From CAJGDV01 sp036667875 (GTDB taxonomy: Bacteria > Bacillota_I > Bacilli_A > RF39 > UBA660), in NCBI GenBank assembly GCA_036667875.1, contig JAVWTD010000014.1, forward strand, positions 1 through 26,240: DNA of 26,240 nucleotides, written 5' to 3'. Position numbers and translations under genes: made by a program. Positions within the stretch are counted from its first letter, which is position 1; every line of letters starts with the position of its first letter. Shown here piece after piece: positions 13,631-23,034 of this stretch. The notes under the pieces are model-generated. The model had not been told where the DNA came from. It did no database searches and was given only the letters and a program-made list of their open reading frames with translations.

Positions 13631-15229
13631 TTATTTCTCATTGAAAATGTCTGGTAGATCATTTTCTAATAAAACATACGTCGTTTTTTCTTTTAATTCT
13701 TGCATAAGTTTAAAAGCCGTTTTAACATCATTTATTATATAAATATTTTTTTCTTTAAATTTTTCTTCTTTTAAACCATCTAGAATTGGTTTTGTTTGTT
13801 CTTCTCCTACTAAAATAACAGCATCACAAACTTTTGCAATTTGTTTTCCAAATATATTATTTAATTTATATTGGTCTTCTCCTAGTTCTATCATTCCAGG
13901 AGTAACAATAATTTTCTTTCCTGGCATTAAATTAAGAACATCTAAAGCCATTTTAGAACCTACTGGGTTTGAATTATATGCGTCATCTATTAAATTAATA
14001 TCCCCATATTTTTTAAGTTCTAAACGGTGCTCAATTGATTTTATCTTCTTTACACTCATTATTAGTTGATCAATAGGTATTTCTAAGTGACTTCCTAAAG
14101 CTAAACCCGCTAATATATTGTAAACGTTAGCAGTACCTAATAATTTTGTCTCACATTTATATTTTTTCTTGTCGCCTATATTTCTAAATTCAACATCAAA
14201 AGTTAATCCTTTATATGATTGATTTATGTTTGTTGCTACAACATCAGCTTTTTTGTTGTCGATTCCAACCCAAAGAATTTTACATTTATTTTTAATTTTA
14301 TAATTTACTTGTAACTCGTCATCACAGTTTAAGATTCCAACACCATTTTTTGGTAGGTTTTCGATAAGTTCAAATTTACCATTAATAATATTTTCTTGAG
14401 AACCAAAACTTTCCATGTGAGCTGTGCCAATCTTTGTTAATATTCCATGTTTTGGATGAACAAAGTCACATAATTCTTTAATTTCACCCATCTTAAAGGC
14501 ACCCATTTCTGCTATTAAAATATCTGAAAATTTATCTAAATGATTATTTATTGTAATCATTAATCCATTTGGGGTATTATAATTTTTTGGTGATGGACAA
14601 ACATTATATTTGATACTTAAAATATCATTTAAAATATTCTTTGAACTTGTCTTACCATAAGAACCTGTTATTCCAACAACATTTAAAGAACTCATTTCTT
14701 TTAGTTTCTTTTTTGCTTGTTTCATAAAATTATTGTAAATCATTTTTTCAAGTGGTTTATTAATTGTGCTTGCAATATAAACTATTATATAACTTAAATA
14801 TGGGAAAGCTCCTAAAATAGTTAAAAATAGCCATAAATTTTCAACATTTACAAAGTATGCCATAATGCTGGCTGGAATAATAAATAATAATATTTCAGTT
14901 ATAATTATTCTTTTAACTCTTTTTGTAATTGCTAGTGGTTTTTTGATTTGTTCTTTCTTTTTTCTTTCTAAGAACATAAGTGCTAAAATACAGTAAAATA
15001 CTATAAATAAGACAAATGTTGCGTTCTTAGCAAAGAACATAGCGGTAACGAATATTATAAAGAACATATCTACATCGATTAATACTTTATACTTGTTTTG
15101 AAGCATCCATCTAATGTATCTATTCCCTTCATTGTACCAATTTTGTTGAAGCATATGTAATGATTTATTACCTTTCATAATGTAATAAATAAAACATGGT
15201 ACGATTGCTACTAAAAATAATAATGTCAT
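13631..15229 (-). CDS. murF: MurF-type Mur ligase with N-terminal membrane domain
   Basis: In place of the usual soluble MurF N-terminal domain, residues 1 to about 155 contain about five hydrophobic segments (2-18, 55-90 as two, 108-155 as two). The Mur ligase core follows: P-loop GITGSYGKTSS (186-196), NYNTPNG, AEMGAFKMGEI, GTAHMESFGS, DDAYNSNP, GMIELG. MurF adds D-Ala-D-Ala to UDP-MurNAc-tripeptide. It is encoded immediately before ddl and 4 nt after the hydrolase gene, which supports a shared wall-precursor role. The membrane anchor could tether synthesis to MraY at the membrane (inference). Alternatively it is a MurF paralogue with another amide-ligase role. Confidence 0.85.
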   Translation of the reverse strand: MTLLFLVAIVPCFIYYIMKGNKSLHMLQQNWYNEGNRYIRWMLQNKYKVLIDVDMFFIIFVTAMFFAKNATFVLFIVFYCILALMFLERKKKEQIKKPLAITKRVKRIIITEILLFIIPASIMAYFVNVENLWLFLTILGAFPYLSYIIVYIASTINKPLEKMIYNNFMKQAKKKLKEMSSLNVVGITGSYGKTSSKNILNDILSIKYNVCPSPKNYNTPNGLMITINNHLDKFSDILIAEMGAFKMGEIKELCDFVHPKHGILTKIGTAHMESFGSQENIINGKFELIENLPKNGVGILNCDDELQVNYKIKNKCKILWVGIDNKKADVVATNINQSYKGLTFDVEFRNIGDKKKYKCETKLLGTANVYNILAGLALGSHLEIPIDQLIMSVKKIKSIEHRLELKKYGDINLIDDAYNSNPVGSKMALDVLNLMPGKKIIVTPGMIELGEDQYKLNNIFGKQIAKVCDAVILVGEEQTKPILDGLKEEKFKEKNIYIINDVKTAFKLMQELKEKTTYVLLENDLPDIFNEK

Positions 15230-15233
15230 ATAT

Positions 15234-15971
15234 TTACCTACTTTCTAAAAAACTTCTCATAACATTTATTGTTTGATTTAATCGCTCTAAATATGCATAA
15301 TGTGTACATCCTTCGTAAACAACTAGTCCACTGTTTTTAATAAGGCTTTCTAGTTCTCTTGCGTCTTCAATGGGCACAGCGTCATCTTCAGTACCCCACA
15401 CTATTAAAGTACTTGCTTTTATTTTTTTAACTAAGTCTGTTATATCTAAATTTACATGATTAACAAGTATTTCTCTCATTATTTCTGATGCATTTCGATA
15501 GTCTGTCGAACCCATGTGTTTTTTAGCAAATCCTTCTAATTTATTAACGACTGGAACTTTTTTCATTTGTTTTAAAATTTTTGTTTTAAGGGATATCTTT
15601 TGGATGCCTTTTTTATAGGGACTACCAAATAATATAAGTTTATTAACTTTATAAATGGAAGCATAATAAAGGGCTATTTTACCACCAAAAGAATGACCTA
15701 TTAAAGTTGGATTCACCACTTTCAATTCTTCAAGTAAAATGTGTACACAATCTATAAATTCACTAAACTGCCATGCATAATTTGGTTCACTACTTGAGCC
15801 ATGACCTGGAAGATCAATAATAATTATATTAAAATCCTTACTGAAAGGATCTGCTATAGGTTTCATCATATCGATATTTTGACCCCAACCATGTAAGAAA
15901 ACTAAAGTTTCTTTTTCTTTATTACCATAATTTATGTAATTTAATTTTACATCTTTTATATTTCTATACAC
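15234..15971 (-). CDS. Alpha/beta-hydrolase, first gene of wall operon
   Basis: A 245-residue soluble alpha/beta-hydrolase: oxyanion region FLHGWGQN, DLPGHGSS, nucleophile elbow GHSFGG, acid WGTEDDAVP and a late histidine in GCTHYAYLE, so the Ser-Asp-His triad is complete. The start codon is GTG at 15971, 5 nt after AGGTGAT; no upstream ATG fits. It is followed 4 nt later by murF and then ddl. The substrate is unknown; the context suggests a cell-envelope ester or amide, but that is only context. It resembles MenH/BioH-type hydrolases in length. Confidence 0.85.
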   Translation of the reverse strand: MYRNIKDVKLNYINYGNKEKETLVFLHGWGQNIDMMKPIADPFSKDFNIIIIDLPGHGSSSEPNYAWQFSEFIDCVHILLEELKVVNPTLIGHSFGGKIALYYASIYKVNKLILFGSPYKKGIQKISLKTKILKQMKKVPVVNKLEGFAKKHMGSTDYRNASEIMREILVNHVNLDITDLVKKIKASTLIVWGTEDDAVPIEDARELESLIKNSGLVVYEGCTHYAYLERLNQTINVMRSFLESR

Positions 15972-15987
15972 TATATCACCTATAATG

Positions 15988-16016
15988 ATTATACAACAAT
16001 TTTTTATTATTTACAA
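15988..16016 (-). promoter_or_regulatory. SigA promoter of the hydrolase-murF-ddl operon
   Basis: On the minus strand, TTGTAA and a perfect TATAAT are separated by 17 bp, about 17 bp before the GTG start of the hydrolase. The leader is very short. Confidence 0.75.
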
Positions 16017-16021
16017 ACATA

Positions 16022-16045
16022 TAAAAAAGGTTTTTAAAAAACCTT
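16022..16045 (-). terminator. Terminator after nfeD-like gene
   Basis: AAGGTTTTTTAAAAACCTT on the minus strand is followed by TTTTATAT, just downstream of the NfeD-like stop at 16049. The opposite strand also has a T-rich tail, so it may act both ways. Confidence 0.7.
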
Positions 16046-16048
16046 CTT

Positions 16049-16471
16049 TTATTTTTTTCTTACTTTAAGTCTTACGCCTTCAATTGCTTCAACTGTAGCC
16101 TTTACACCTTTTACTAAATGTTCTTCTGAATAAGCTGCCCATTTCTTTTTTGAAACAGTTACTTCTCCATAACAGTTTTCTTTAATTTCCTTAGTTACAA
16201 TAGCTTCTTTTCCAATTATTTTATCAGCATCTGTTATAATTGCCTTTAATTTTAAAAACTCTACTAATTTATCTCTAAAATAAATATTAAATACTGTTCC
16301 TAATATAATAAATAAAATAAATTGAAGAAAAAAGATATCATTAAAAAGAGAAAGTATTAAAGATATAAGTGCACTTGCACTAAACCATATATAAACAATT
16401 TTAATAGTCATAAATTCTACTATTAAAAGAAATACTGCGATTAATCCCCATATTATACTCATAAACTTCAC
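16049..16471 (-). CDS. NfeD-like membrane protein
   Basis: A 140-residue protein. Two to three hydrophobic segments (about 5-22, 26-43, 47-65) are followed by a soluble C-terminal domain (about 80-138) with the NfeD OB-fold pattern: IIGKEAIVTKEI, YGEVTVSKKKWAAYSE, GVKATVEAIEGVRLKVRK. NfeD proteins usually partner an SPFH/flotillin protein encoded next door to organise membrane domains; no SPFH gene is adjacent here. AGGTGA precedes the ATG, and its own promoter lies just upstream. Confidence 0.85.
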   Translation of the reverse strand: MKFMSIIWGLIAVFLLIVEFMTIKIVYIWFSASALISLILSLFNDIFFLQFILFIILGTVFNIYFRDKLVEFLKLKAIITDADKIIGKEAIVTKEIKENCYGEVTVSKKKWAAYSEEHLVKGVKATVEAIEGVRLKVRKK

Positions 16472-16479
16472 CTATAATC

Positions 16480-16507
16480 ATTATACTATAAAATGTTAAA
16501 TATACAA
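16480..16507 (-). promoter_or_regulatory. SigA promoter of the nfeD-like gene
   Basis: Minus-strand TTGTAT and TATAAT with 16 bp between them, 9 bp before the -10-proximal end of the leader. It lies between the 128-residue gene and the nfeD-like gene. Confidence 0.6.
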
Positions 16508-16513
16508 CAAAAT

Positions 16514-16900
16514 TTAGTAATTTTCATTAATTGTTGCTTGTTGATTGTTTAAAAAATATCCTTTAATTTTTATTATTTTAATCGGGTATGTTTTGTATTT
16601 ATAATACTCGCTTATCCAATCTTGCTCTAATAAGAAGTTTAAATAAGCTTCTTTTACTTGATCGGTGTTTTCAAATTTTATTGATATTTCTGTATGGTAA
16701 ACTGGGTTTATATAGGGTATTACTTCGGTTACTATAAAATCTTTCTTTTTTTCTATTAGATTATCTAAGGTAAGATTAGGGATTTCTAAAGTCTTATAAT
16801 ATTCAAAATTACCACTACTAATAACAGGTATTACTTCTTCATTAGAATTAAGAAAAAAACAAGATAAAAGTAACAATAAAAGAATAATTGTTTTTTTCAT
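16514..16900 (-). CDS. Secreted or lipoprotein of unknown function, 128 aa
   Basis: The N-terminus MKKTIILLLLLLSCFFLNSN is a short, strong signal sequence. LLSC could act as a lipobox (Cys14), though the residue before Ser is not ideal. The mature part is about 110 residues with no cysteines, mixed alpha/beta, containing PYINPVYHTEISIKFENT and a C-terminal basic IKIIKIKGYF strand. GGTGAT precedes the ATG. It stands alone between the ABC-operon terminator and the nfeD-like promoter. No family recognised. Confidence 0.7.
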   Translation of the reverse strand: MKKTIILLLLLLSCFFLNSNEEVIPVISSGNFEYYKTLEIPNLTLDNLIEKKKDFIVTEVIPYINPVYHTEISIKFENTDQVKEAYLNFLLEQDWISEYYKYKTYPIKIIKIKGYFLNNQQATINENY

Positions 16901-16945
16901 TTTATCACCATTATTAATATGGAATTAATATTAATTTTAATACAA

Positions 16946-16968
16946 GAAAAAAGAGCAAATTTGCTCTT
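16946..16968 (-). terminator. Terminator of the ABC-transporter operon
   Basis: The perfect palindrome AAGAGCAAATTTGCTCTT, followed on the minus strand by TTTTCTTG. It begins at the stop codon of the downstream ABC gene. Confidence 0.85.
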
Positions 16969-19399
16969 ATTCAACATCTGTTCTTGCTAATATTTCAGCA
17001 GGTCTTTTTCTTATTACATTAAATACTGGTATTAATCCAACAATCAGGTTAAAGCAATATACAAATAATATTGTTAATATTATTATTGGTGTATTTATAA
17101 AGAAATACTCTTGCATAAAACTTATTGTTGAAAGAGTTTTTAAGATATAAGACATTAAAATAATTCCTGGTAAACTTGCAAGTGTTGTAATTGCAAATAT
17201 TTCTCCGAAAAACATTTTGTAAATGTCTATTTTCTTAACTCCTATGGCTCTATATATACCAATTTCTTTAATTCTTGACAAGAATGATGATCTTACCATT
17301 AATAGAATTTCTACTAAGGAAATTAATACTGCTATACTTGATACTATAAGTGTTCCTTTTGTACCTTCCTTTTTGGCGTCTACATAAGTTTGTCTATCTT
17401 TTTCATAAGTATCAATAATATTATATTTTTCTTTTGTAAGTTCATCTAAGACTTTATCTTTATCTTTTGGATAAACTATTATATGTGAACTTGTATTAAG
17501 TAATTCATATTTACAAGTGTTAGCATTTGATAGATTACTAGTTATATTATAGATACTTGTATAATAACCTACTACAACAAGATTAACACCATTAACTTTA
17601 GTGCTAATAGGTTTATTAATAGGCATTTGTTCTTTATTAGAGAGATTTACAATAATCTCATAATCATTAACGGGCATTCTACCTTCTCTATGGATAATCT
17701 TATCTAAATATAGATTTACATCAGATACGTTTTTTTCTTTTAATACTTCACCGTTATCAAAATTATCTTTTTCTTCTTTATTATAAATAATATTTAAAAA
17801 TTGATTCTTTGATGTATAGATACTTGGACTAATTTTATCAGTAATACCAACTATTTTAAAGTCAGACATATTTGGTATTTGAACAGTTCTATCAATAAAA
17901 TCTAAAGCTTTAAAAATACCAATGTTCATAAATTGAGGATTATTTTTAAGTTGATTTTCTAAAACCATTTTATCTACTATTATTTCATAGTCATTAGCGG
18001 GCATTCTTCCATATTTAATATCTTTTTTAGTAAGCATATTAATATCGGATAAAGAACCAACTAAAGATCCTGTAAAACTGTTTGATTGATAATAATCATT
18101 AAATTTAATATTAAATGATACATTAGAATTACCTGGAATAATATAGTTTATATTAGGATTTTGTTCTAAAACATTATATTTATTAATATCAATTTTTTTT
18201 GATGTAATGAATAAATAATTTCTATTTGTTTTAACAAATTTTTCATCTTTTATTTGGAGTGATCCCATTACACTTGATACTGAATATGTAATAAATAATG
18301 CTGATATAAAGAATCCTAAAAGCAATATTTTTTTGATAAATGGAAAATCTAATACTTTAGTAAATCCTTTTATAATAAGTGTTATAGGGTTTAATATTGA
18401 TGAATATTTTTTCTTTTCATTATTACTAATTATATCTTTAAAATTAAATTCATATTTGTTAATATCAGAAGCTGCTATTTTTTTATAATGACCATTTACA
18501 AATTCAATACTAGAATTATCATCAATTACTTCTATTTTATTTTGAGTATTACTCTTTATGTAAATATTGCCGTTTTTTATAACAATATCAACATTTATTT
18601 TTTCATTATTATTTCTATATATTTCTATTTTAGTTCCTTCATTATGAATATCAGTTTGTTCTTTAAAATCTTTTAAATAAAATGTATTATCTATTTCATA
18701 ATCAAGGTCATTTGTATGATCATTTATATAGTCATCTATTACTTTTCCGTCTTCTATTTCAATGATTCTTGATGCATAGAATTTCGCGAGTGATTGTTCA
18801 TGAGTTACTAGAATTACTAGACGATCTTTTGAAATAGCTTTAATTATTTTCATTATTTCAAGAGAGTTTTTGCTATCTAGGTTTCCAGTAGGTTCATCCG
18901 CTAAAATGATATTAGGATCTTTTACAATTGCTCTTGCTATTCCTACTCTTTGTCTTTCACCACCGGATAACATTCCAGCTGGTCTTCTTTTGTATCTAAG
19001 CATTCCTACTTTATCTAAAGCATATTCAACTCTTTTTTTGATTTCTTTTTTATCTTTTATACCTATCATGGTAAGTACTAAAGCAACATTTTCGTAAACA
19101 CTCATATTATCAATCAATTTATAATCTTGAAAGATATATCCTACATTAATATTTCTAATTTTATCTACTTTTCCTGCTAGTTTAGAACTTATTTTAAGAC
19201 CATTAATAAATATTTGGCCTTTTCTTATTTTATCTAGTCCTCCTATGGCGTTTAAAAGAGTTGTTTTACCACAGCCAGAAGGACCAAGAAGAGCAACAAG
19301 ACCAGTATCTTCTAAAGTAAGATTAGTATTATTTATAACGTGTAATTGGTTTTTCTTTCCTTTATTAAAATACTTGTCGACATTTTTAATTTGTAACAT
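16967..19399 (-). CDS. Fused ABC ATPase-permease (MacB/FtsX type), second of a pair
   Basis: An 810-residue protein. The N-terminal ATPase has Walker A GPSGCGKT (39-46), Q-loop FQDYKL, signature LSGGERQR (144-151), Walker B ILADEPTGNLD and switch His VTHEQS. An extra linker of about 110 residues precedes one membrane helix near 355, an extracellular domain of about 270 residues, and three C-terminal helices around an FtsX-like domain (SRIKEIGIYRAIGVKKIDIY). The extracellular part contains GRMPANDYEIIVDK and GRMPVNDYEIIVNL, an internal repeat. The topology (1+3 helices with a large outer domain) is that of type VII mechanotransmitting exporters used for peptides, antibiotics or lipoproteins. 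It starts 1 nt after the partner gene and probably forms a heterodimer with it. Substrate unknown. Confidence 0.92.
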   Translation of the reverse strand: MLQIKNVDKYFNKGKKNQLHVINNTNLTLEDTGLVALLGPSGCGKTTLLNAIGGLDKIRKGQIFINGLKISSKLAGKVDKIRNINVGYIFQDYKLIDNMSVYENVALVLTMIGIKDKKEIKKRVEYALDKVGMLRYKRRPAGMLSGGERQRVGIARAIVKDPNIILADEPTGNLDSKNSLEIMKIIKAISKDRLVILVTHEQSLAKFYASRIIEIEDGKVIDDYINDHTNDLDYEIDNTFYLKDFKEQTDIHNEGTKIEIYRNNNEKINVDIVIKNGNIYIKSNTQNKIEVIDDNSSIEFVNGHYKKIAASDINKYEFNFKDIISNNEKKKYSSILNPITLIIKGFTKVLDFPFIKKILLLGFFISALFITYSVSSVMGSLQIKDEKFVKTNRNYLFITSKKIDINKYNVLEQNPNINYIIPGNSNVSFNIKFNDYYQSNSFTGSLVGSLSDINMLTKKDIKYGRMPANDYEIIVDKMVLENQLKNNPQFMNIGIFKALDFIDRTVQIPNMSDFKIVGITDKISPSIYTSKNQFLNIIYNKEEKDNFDNGEVLKEKNVSDVNLYLDKIIHREGRMPVNDYEIIVNLSNKEQMPINKPISTKVNGVNLVVVGYYTSIYNITSNLSNANTCKYELLNTSSHIIVYPKDKDKVLDELTKEKYNIIDTYEKDRQTYVDAKKEGTKGTLIVSSIAVLISLVEILLMVRSSFLSRIKEIGIYRAIGVKKIDIYKMFFGEIFAITTLASLPGIILMSYILKTLSTISFMQEYFFINTPIIILTILFVYCFNLIVGLIPVFNVIRKRPAEILARTDVE

Positions 19400-19400
19400 A

Positions 19401-21620
19401 TTACACCTCTTCTTTTAGTGTACTAATTGCACTATTTTTAAATAATTTTTTAGCAAATTTTAAACTGATGAAATATGACATTAATGTCAATATTAAATAT
19501 AAAAGAATATAGTCTTTATTTGTTAAATAAATTAATATTTGATTAATGAATGCGATATTTGGATTATATTTGTTTATAGCGTAAATAGCTGCTAGAAACA
19601 TGAAAAATGCTAAGTTAGAAACTGCTAATAGTTCTACTACAAGAAGTTGTTTACTAATTTTTTTAGTGGCTCCTAGCATACGGATAATTGAAAAATACGT
19701 GTTTCTTGATTTTAAAATAACTCTTATAACAAAATAAGATATAAAGAATAGAGAAATTACTAAAATCGACGTTACTATCGTTTTCATTATCTTCATAATT
19801 TTGTCGCCTTCATTTTTTTGTAGTGTATCTTTTATTTTAAGAGTAGAATAATTCATACTTTTAAGTTCTTTTATAGTTTCGTCAATATGACGGTCATCTT
19901 TTACAAATACTCCACTTTGATAAGATGGTTTATTAAATAATGCATTATAGTTATTAATGCTTATATATATAGTTCCATTTACTTCATCAAAGTTATTAAT
20001 ATTTAATAACCCAGGCATTGTTTTTTTATTATATTCTTTTAAAACAGTTAAGTTTAAAGCATCTTTATAATATATGTTTTCAACTTCAACTTTTAGAGGC
20101 TGCCAGATGCATTTTAAATCTTTGCACAAATAAGTTATACTTTCTGGAATATAAGCATATCCATCTGGAACATATCCGCTTGCTTCAATTCTATAATTTG
20201 GGTTATACATTTGTGACTCATAATATTGCTCTCTAAATAGGACTTTAATTGTACTATATTTTTGATTAATTTGAAATGCTAATTTATCTATAACAGATTT
20301 ATTTGCATAAGTAGACATTATCCAGTTCAAATTATTACCATCATCAAATTTAATTCCAACCACTTTTAAAGTTATATTACTGTTCATTGCACCATCAATA
20401 TCATTTATAATTAAATCTTTATCTAATAGCATTTCTCCATTATTACTAAAATAATATTGACTTTTGGATCCTGTAATTATTATTTCATTTTCATTAGTAG
20501 GCATCCTTCCCATATCTGGTTTACCTGAAAACAATTCAATATCATGAATAGTTGAGTTAAAATTGATTTGATTATTATCAGTTAAATAAACTTGTAAATC
20601 ATTTAAAAGGTCATTTTTTATAACTTGATCTACATTTTTTACCTTTTTTAAAGCAGTATAATCTTCTTCTGTAAAGGCTGTTTTATCAGTTTTCTTTAAT
20701 ATTATTCTTTTAACAGAATTATCATTGAAAAACTGGTTAAATCCATAATTTCCTTCAACATACTCTTGGTGTTTAAAAGAAGCATATTCAGTAATGATAG
20801 CAACAGTAATAAACAAATATACTGCAAATACTAAAATAAATTTTGGAATAACGTTAAAAGCATTTCTTATTCCTAATCTAATTTTATTCAAAAAAGTAAT
20901 ATTGTCATATTTAGCAGTTTTACTATTTACTACTTCGTTTGTCTCTTTTAATACATCATCTTCAAGAATTTTACCATCGTGCATCTTTATTTTTCTTGTT
21001 GCATATTTTTCTACTTGTTCATAGTTATGTGTAACTATAATTACTAGTTTGTCTTTAGCAATATTACTTAATAAATTTAATATTCCTTCTGCTGAGTTTT
21101 TATCAAGGTTTCCAGTAGGTTCATCCGCTAATATGATTGGTGTATCTTTAGCTAAAGCACGTGCTATAGCTACACGTTGTTTCTGTCCACCAGACAACTT
21201 TGATATTTTAGTATTTCTAAATTTAAATAAATCAACAGTTTTTATTAAATCAATTACTTTTTGTTTTATATCTTTTTTCTTGTTTCCATTTAATAAAAGT
21301 ACTAATTCTATATTTTGATATACTGTATAACTATTAACTAAATTAAAATTTTGAAATATATTTCCTATATATTTACGACGGTAATCTTCAAAGTCTTTAG
21401 CGGTATAATGACTTGTCTCATTACCATTTATATACATTTCCCCTTCTTCATAACTGTCTAATCCACTTATTACATTAAGTAATGTTGATTTACCACTCCC
21501 TGATTCACCGGTAATTGCAACAAATTCTCCCATTTTAAATTCTACATTTATTTTGGAAAATCCACTTGCAATAACACCTTTGCTGTAATAAAATTTAGAT
21601 ACATTTTTTAATCTAATCAT
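19401..21620 (-). CDS. Fused ABC ATPase-permease (MacB/FtsX type), first of a pair
   Basis: A 739-residue protein with the same design as its downstream partner. Walker A GESGSGKST (38-46), signature LSGGQKQRVAIARA (142-155), ILADEPTGNLD, and VTHNYEQ switch. A membrane helix lies near 258-276 (FILVFAVYLFITVAIIT), then an outer domain with one GRMPTNENEIIITGS motif, then three C-terminal helices with an FtsX segment (NTYFSIIRMLGATKKISKQL). GGAG precedes the ATG. An extended -10 promoter (21643-21651) starts the two-gene operon, which ends at the terminator at 16946-16968. No regulator or sensor kinase is adjacent, so induction cannot be judged. Confidence 0.92.
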   Translation of the reverse strand: MIRLKNVSKFYYSKGVIASGFSKINVEFKMGEFVAITGESGSGKSTLLNVISGLDSYEEGEMYINGNETSHYTAKDFEDYRRKYIGNIFQNFNLVNSYTVYQNIELVLLLNGNKKKDIKQKVIDLIKTVDLFKFRNTKISKLSGGQKQRVAIARALAKDTPIILADEPTGNLDKNSAEGILNLLSNIAKDKLVIIVTHNYEQVEKYATRKIKMHDGKILEDDVLKETNEVVNSKTAKYDNITFLNKIRLGIRNAFNVIPKFILVFAVYLFITVAIITEYASFKHQEYVEGNYGFNQFFNDNSVKRIILKKTDKTAFTEEDYTALKKVKNVDQVIKNDLLNDLQVYLTDNNQINFNSTIHDIELFSGKPDMGRMPTNENEIIITGSKSQYYFSNNGEMLLDKDLIINDIDGAMNSNITLKVVGIKFDDGNNLNWIMSTYANKSVIDKLAFQINQKYSTIKVLFREQYYESQMYNPNYRIEASGYVPDGYAYIPESITYLCKDLKCIWQPLKVEVENIYYKDALNLTVLKEYNKKTMPGLLNINNFDEVNGTIYISINNYNALFNKPSYQSGVFVKDDRHIDETIKELKSMNYSTLKIKDTLQKNEGDKIMKIMKTIVTSILVISLFFISYFVIRVILKSRNTYFSIIRMLGATKKISKQLLVVELLAVSNLAFFMFLAAIYAINKYNPNIAFINQILIYLTNKDYILLYLILTLMSYFISLKFAKKLFKNSAISTLKEEV

Positions 21621-21642
21621 AATATTTCTCCAATCTACTTTA

Positions 21643-21651
21643 ATTATATCA
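21643..21651 (-). promoter_or_regulatory. Extended -10 promoter of the ABC operon
   Basis: TGATATAAT on the minus strand, 22 bp before the start codon; no convincing -35 at standard spacing. The interval up to 21837 holds the divergent starts only. Confidence 0.5.
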
Positions 21652-21804
21652 TTTGTAAAAGTTTTTAAAATTACAAATATGTAATAAAATGATAATATAT
21701 GTCTACTTTACAAAAAATAAACTATAATTCTAGTCAATTTTAAATATTTATCCGGTAATTTATGAGCAATTTTTTTTGTGATTGTGTCTAAAACTTATTA
21801 ATAG

Positions 21805-21813
21805 CATAAAATA
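21805..21813 (+). promoter_or_regulatory. Possible sporulation-type -10 for the Cys-rich gene
   Basis: CATAAAATA fits the SigK -10 CATAnnnTA exactly and is near the SigE -10, 24 bp before the ATG. No matching -35 (mACm at 16-17 bp) is present, so this is weak. Confidence 0.25.
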
Positions 21814-21837
21814 GAATAAATATGAAAGGAGAACAAA

Positions 21838-22896
21838 ATGATTGAAATAACAAAAAGAATACCTTTTGAAAACAAAGAATGTTATGGAGGTTTAATTTAT
21901 CATGATGGTAGTTATTATGGAACTGTTCCAAAACATAGTAGAATAGATAAATATGATTCAAACTTTTGCAAGAAAGAAACATACAATGTGTGTAATCCCT
22001 ATTTTTCCATCACTCATTTTTGTGAACAAGATAATTTTTGTTTGAGCATTTATAATGAAAAGAAAAAGTTGTTTTTAACTGACTGTAATTTTAATTTAAA
22101 GGATACAATTAGTTTGAAAACACCTACAAATATTACTGGAAATATTCTAAGTATATTTGCTAATAATAAAGAAAAAACAATTTTAATTGCAACACCAAAA
22201 AATGTTTACTCTGTAACTATGGACGGTTATTTCATAAAGCAAGAGGTTAATTTAAGTGAATTTGGAATTAGTAAAGAATGTTGCCCTTCTAGTTGTAGTC
22301 CGTGTCAAAAAGGTCCTGTATTTACCTGTGCCGGCTATTTCTGTGGAAAGAAAATTGTAGCTTTTACTAAAAATAATTCTAGTTATATTGCTTTTGTATC
22401 TGAAAATGGAAATATTATGGAAAAACACTTTGTTGGAGATGATATTAAAGTTAAAAATATTATTGATAAAAAAGGTAAATTAAAATTATTAGTTTCTACT
22501 AAAACTAACTACGATATGATAATATGTACAGACTTTAAATGTGAATGCCAAAAACCTTGCACAGACTGTCCTAAAGACGTATATTTTGAATACTGCAAAA
22601 AGTTAGACTGTGGTTCTAAAAAAAAAGAATGTGACTGTGAAGAAAATTTTTGTTTTATAATTGAATCTATAGCAAGAATTGAAGTTGGTTTATCTCACAT
22701 TTTAAATGCCGAGGGAGAAAAAATTCAAAAAATACTAGAAATATCTAATTGTGAGAAAGATATTCTTGAAGTAAATGAATCTGTCAATAGGACTGTTTCC
22801 AACATAACTATTTTAGAACAAGTTTTATTAGGAAAATTAGAAATTGCTCAAAAATGTCTTTTTAAATGTAAAGATGATAAAAGTTGTTGTAAATAA
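21838..22896 (+). CDS. Cys-rich spore-surface-like protein
   Basis: A 352-residue protein with 27 cysteines and no signal peptide. The first about 230 residues repeat short beta-strand units (GGLIYHDGSYYGTVPKHSRI; NVYSVTMDGYFIKQEVNL; SYIAFVSENGNIMEK) like an incomplete beta-propeller. A Cys-rich linker follows (CECQKPCTDCPKD, CGSKKKECDCEENFC), then a helical C-terminal domain, IIESIARIEVGLSHILNAEG then EKIQKILEISN, ending in CKDDKSCCK. I recognise the ESIA...HILNAEGEKIQK helical motif from clostridial spore-surface and collagen-like proteins (recollection, not a search). Absence of a signal peptide fits assembly from the mother cell onto the spore. AAAGGAG precedes the ATG. Confidence 0.7.
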   Translation: MIEITKRIPFENKECYGGLIYHDGSYYGTVPKHSRIDKYDSNFCKKETYNVCNPYFSITHFCEQDNFCLSIYNEKKKLFLTDCNFNLKDTISLKTPTNITGNILSIFANNKEKTILIATPKNVYSVTMDGYFIKQEVNLSEFGISKECCPSSCSPCQKGPVFTCAGYFCGKKIVAFTKNNSSYIAFVSENGNIMEKHFVGDDIKVKNIIDKKGKLKLLVSTKTNYDMIICTDFKCECQKPCTDCPKDVYFEYCKKLDCGSKKKECDCEENFCFIIESIARIEVGLSHILNAEGEKIQKILEISNCEKDILEVNESVNRTVSNITILEQVLLGKLEIAQKCLFKCKDDKSCCK

Positions 22897-23034
22897 CTTT
22901 TTTTCTATTTTACTCTACAAATTATATTAATTATTAAGTTTTATAGTTGTTTTTACTATCTAATATAATAAGACAATTGGAACTATTTTCGTATAAAACA
23001 ATCATTTTAGACCAAATTATAAATGGTGATTATT

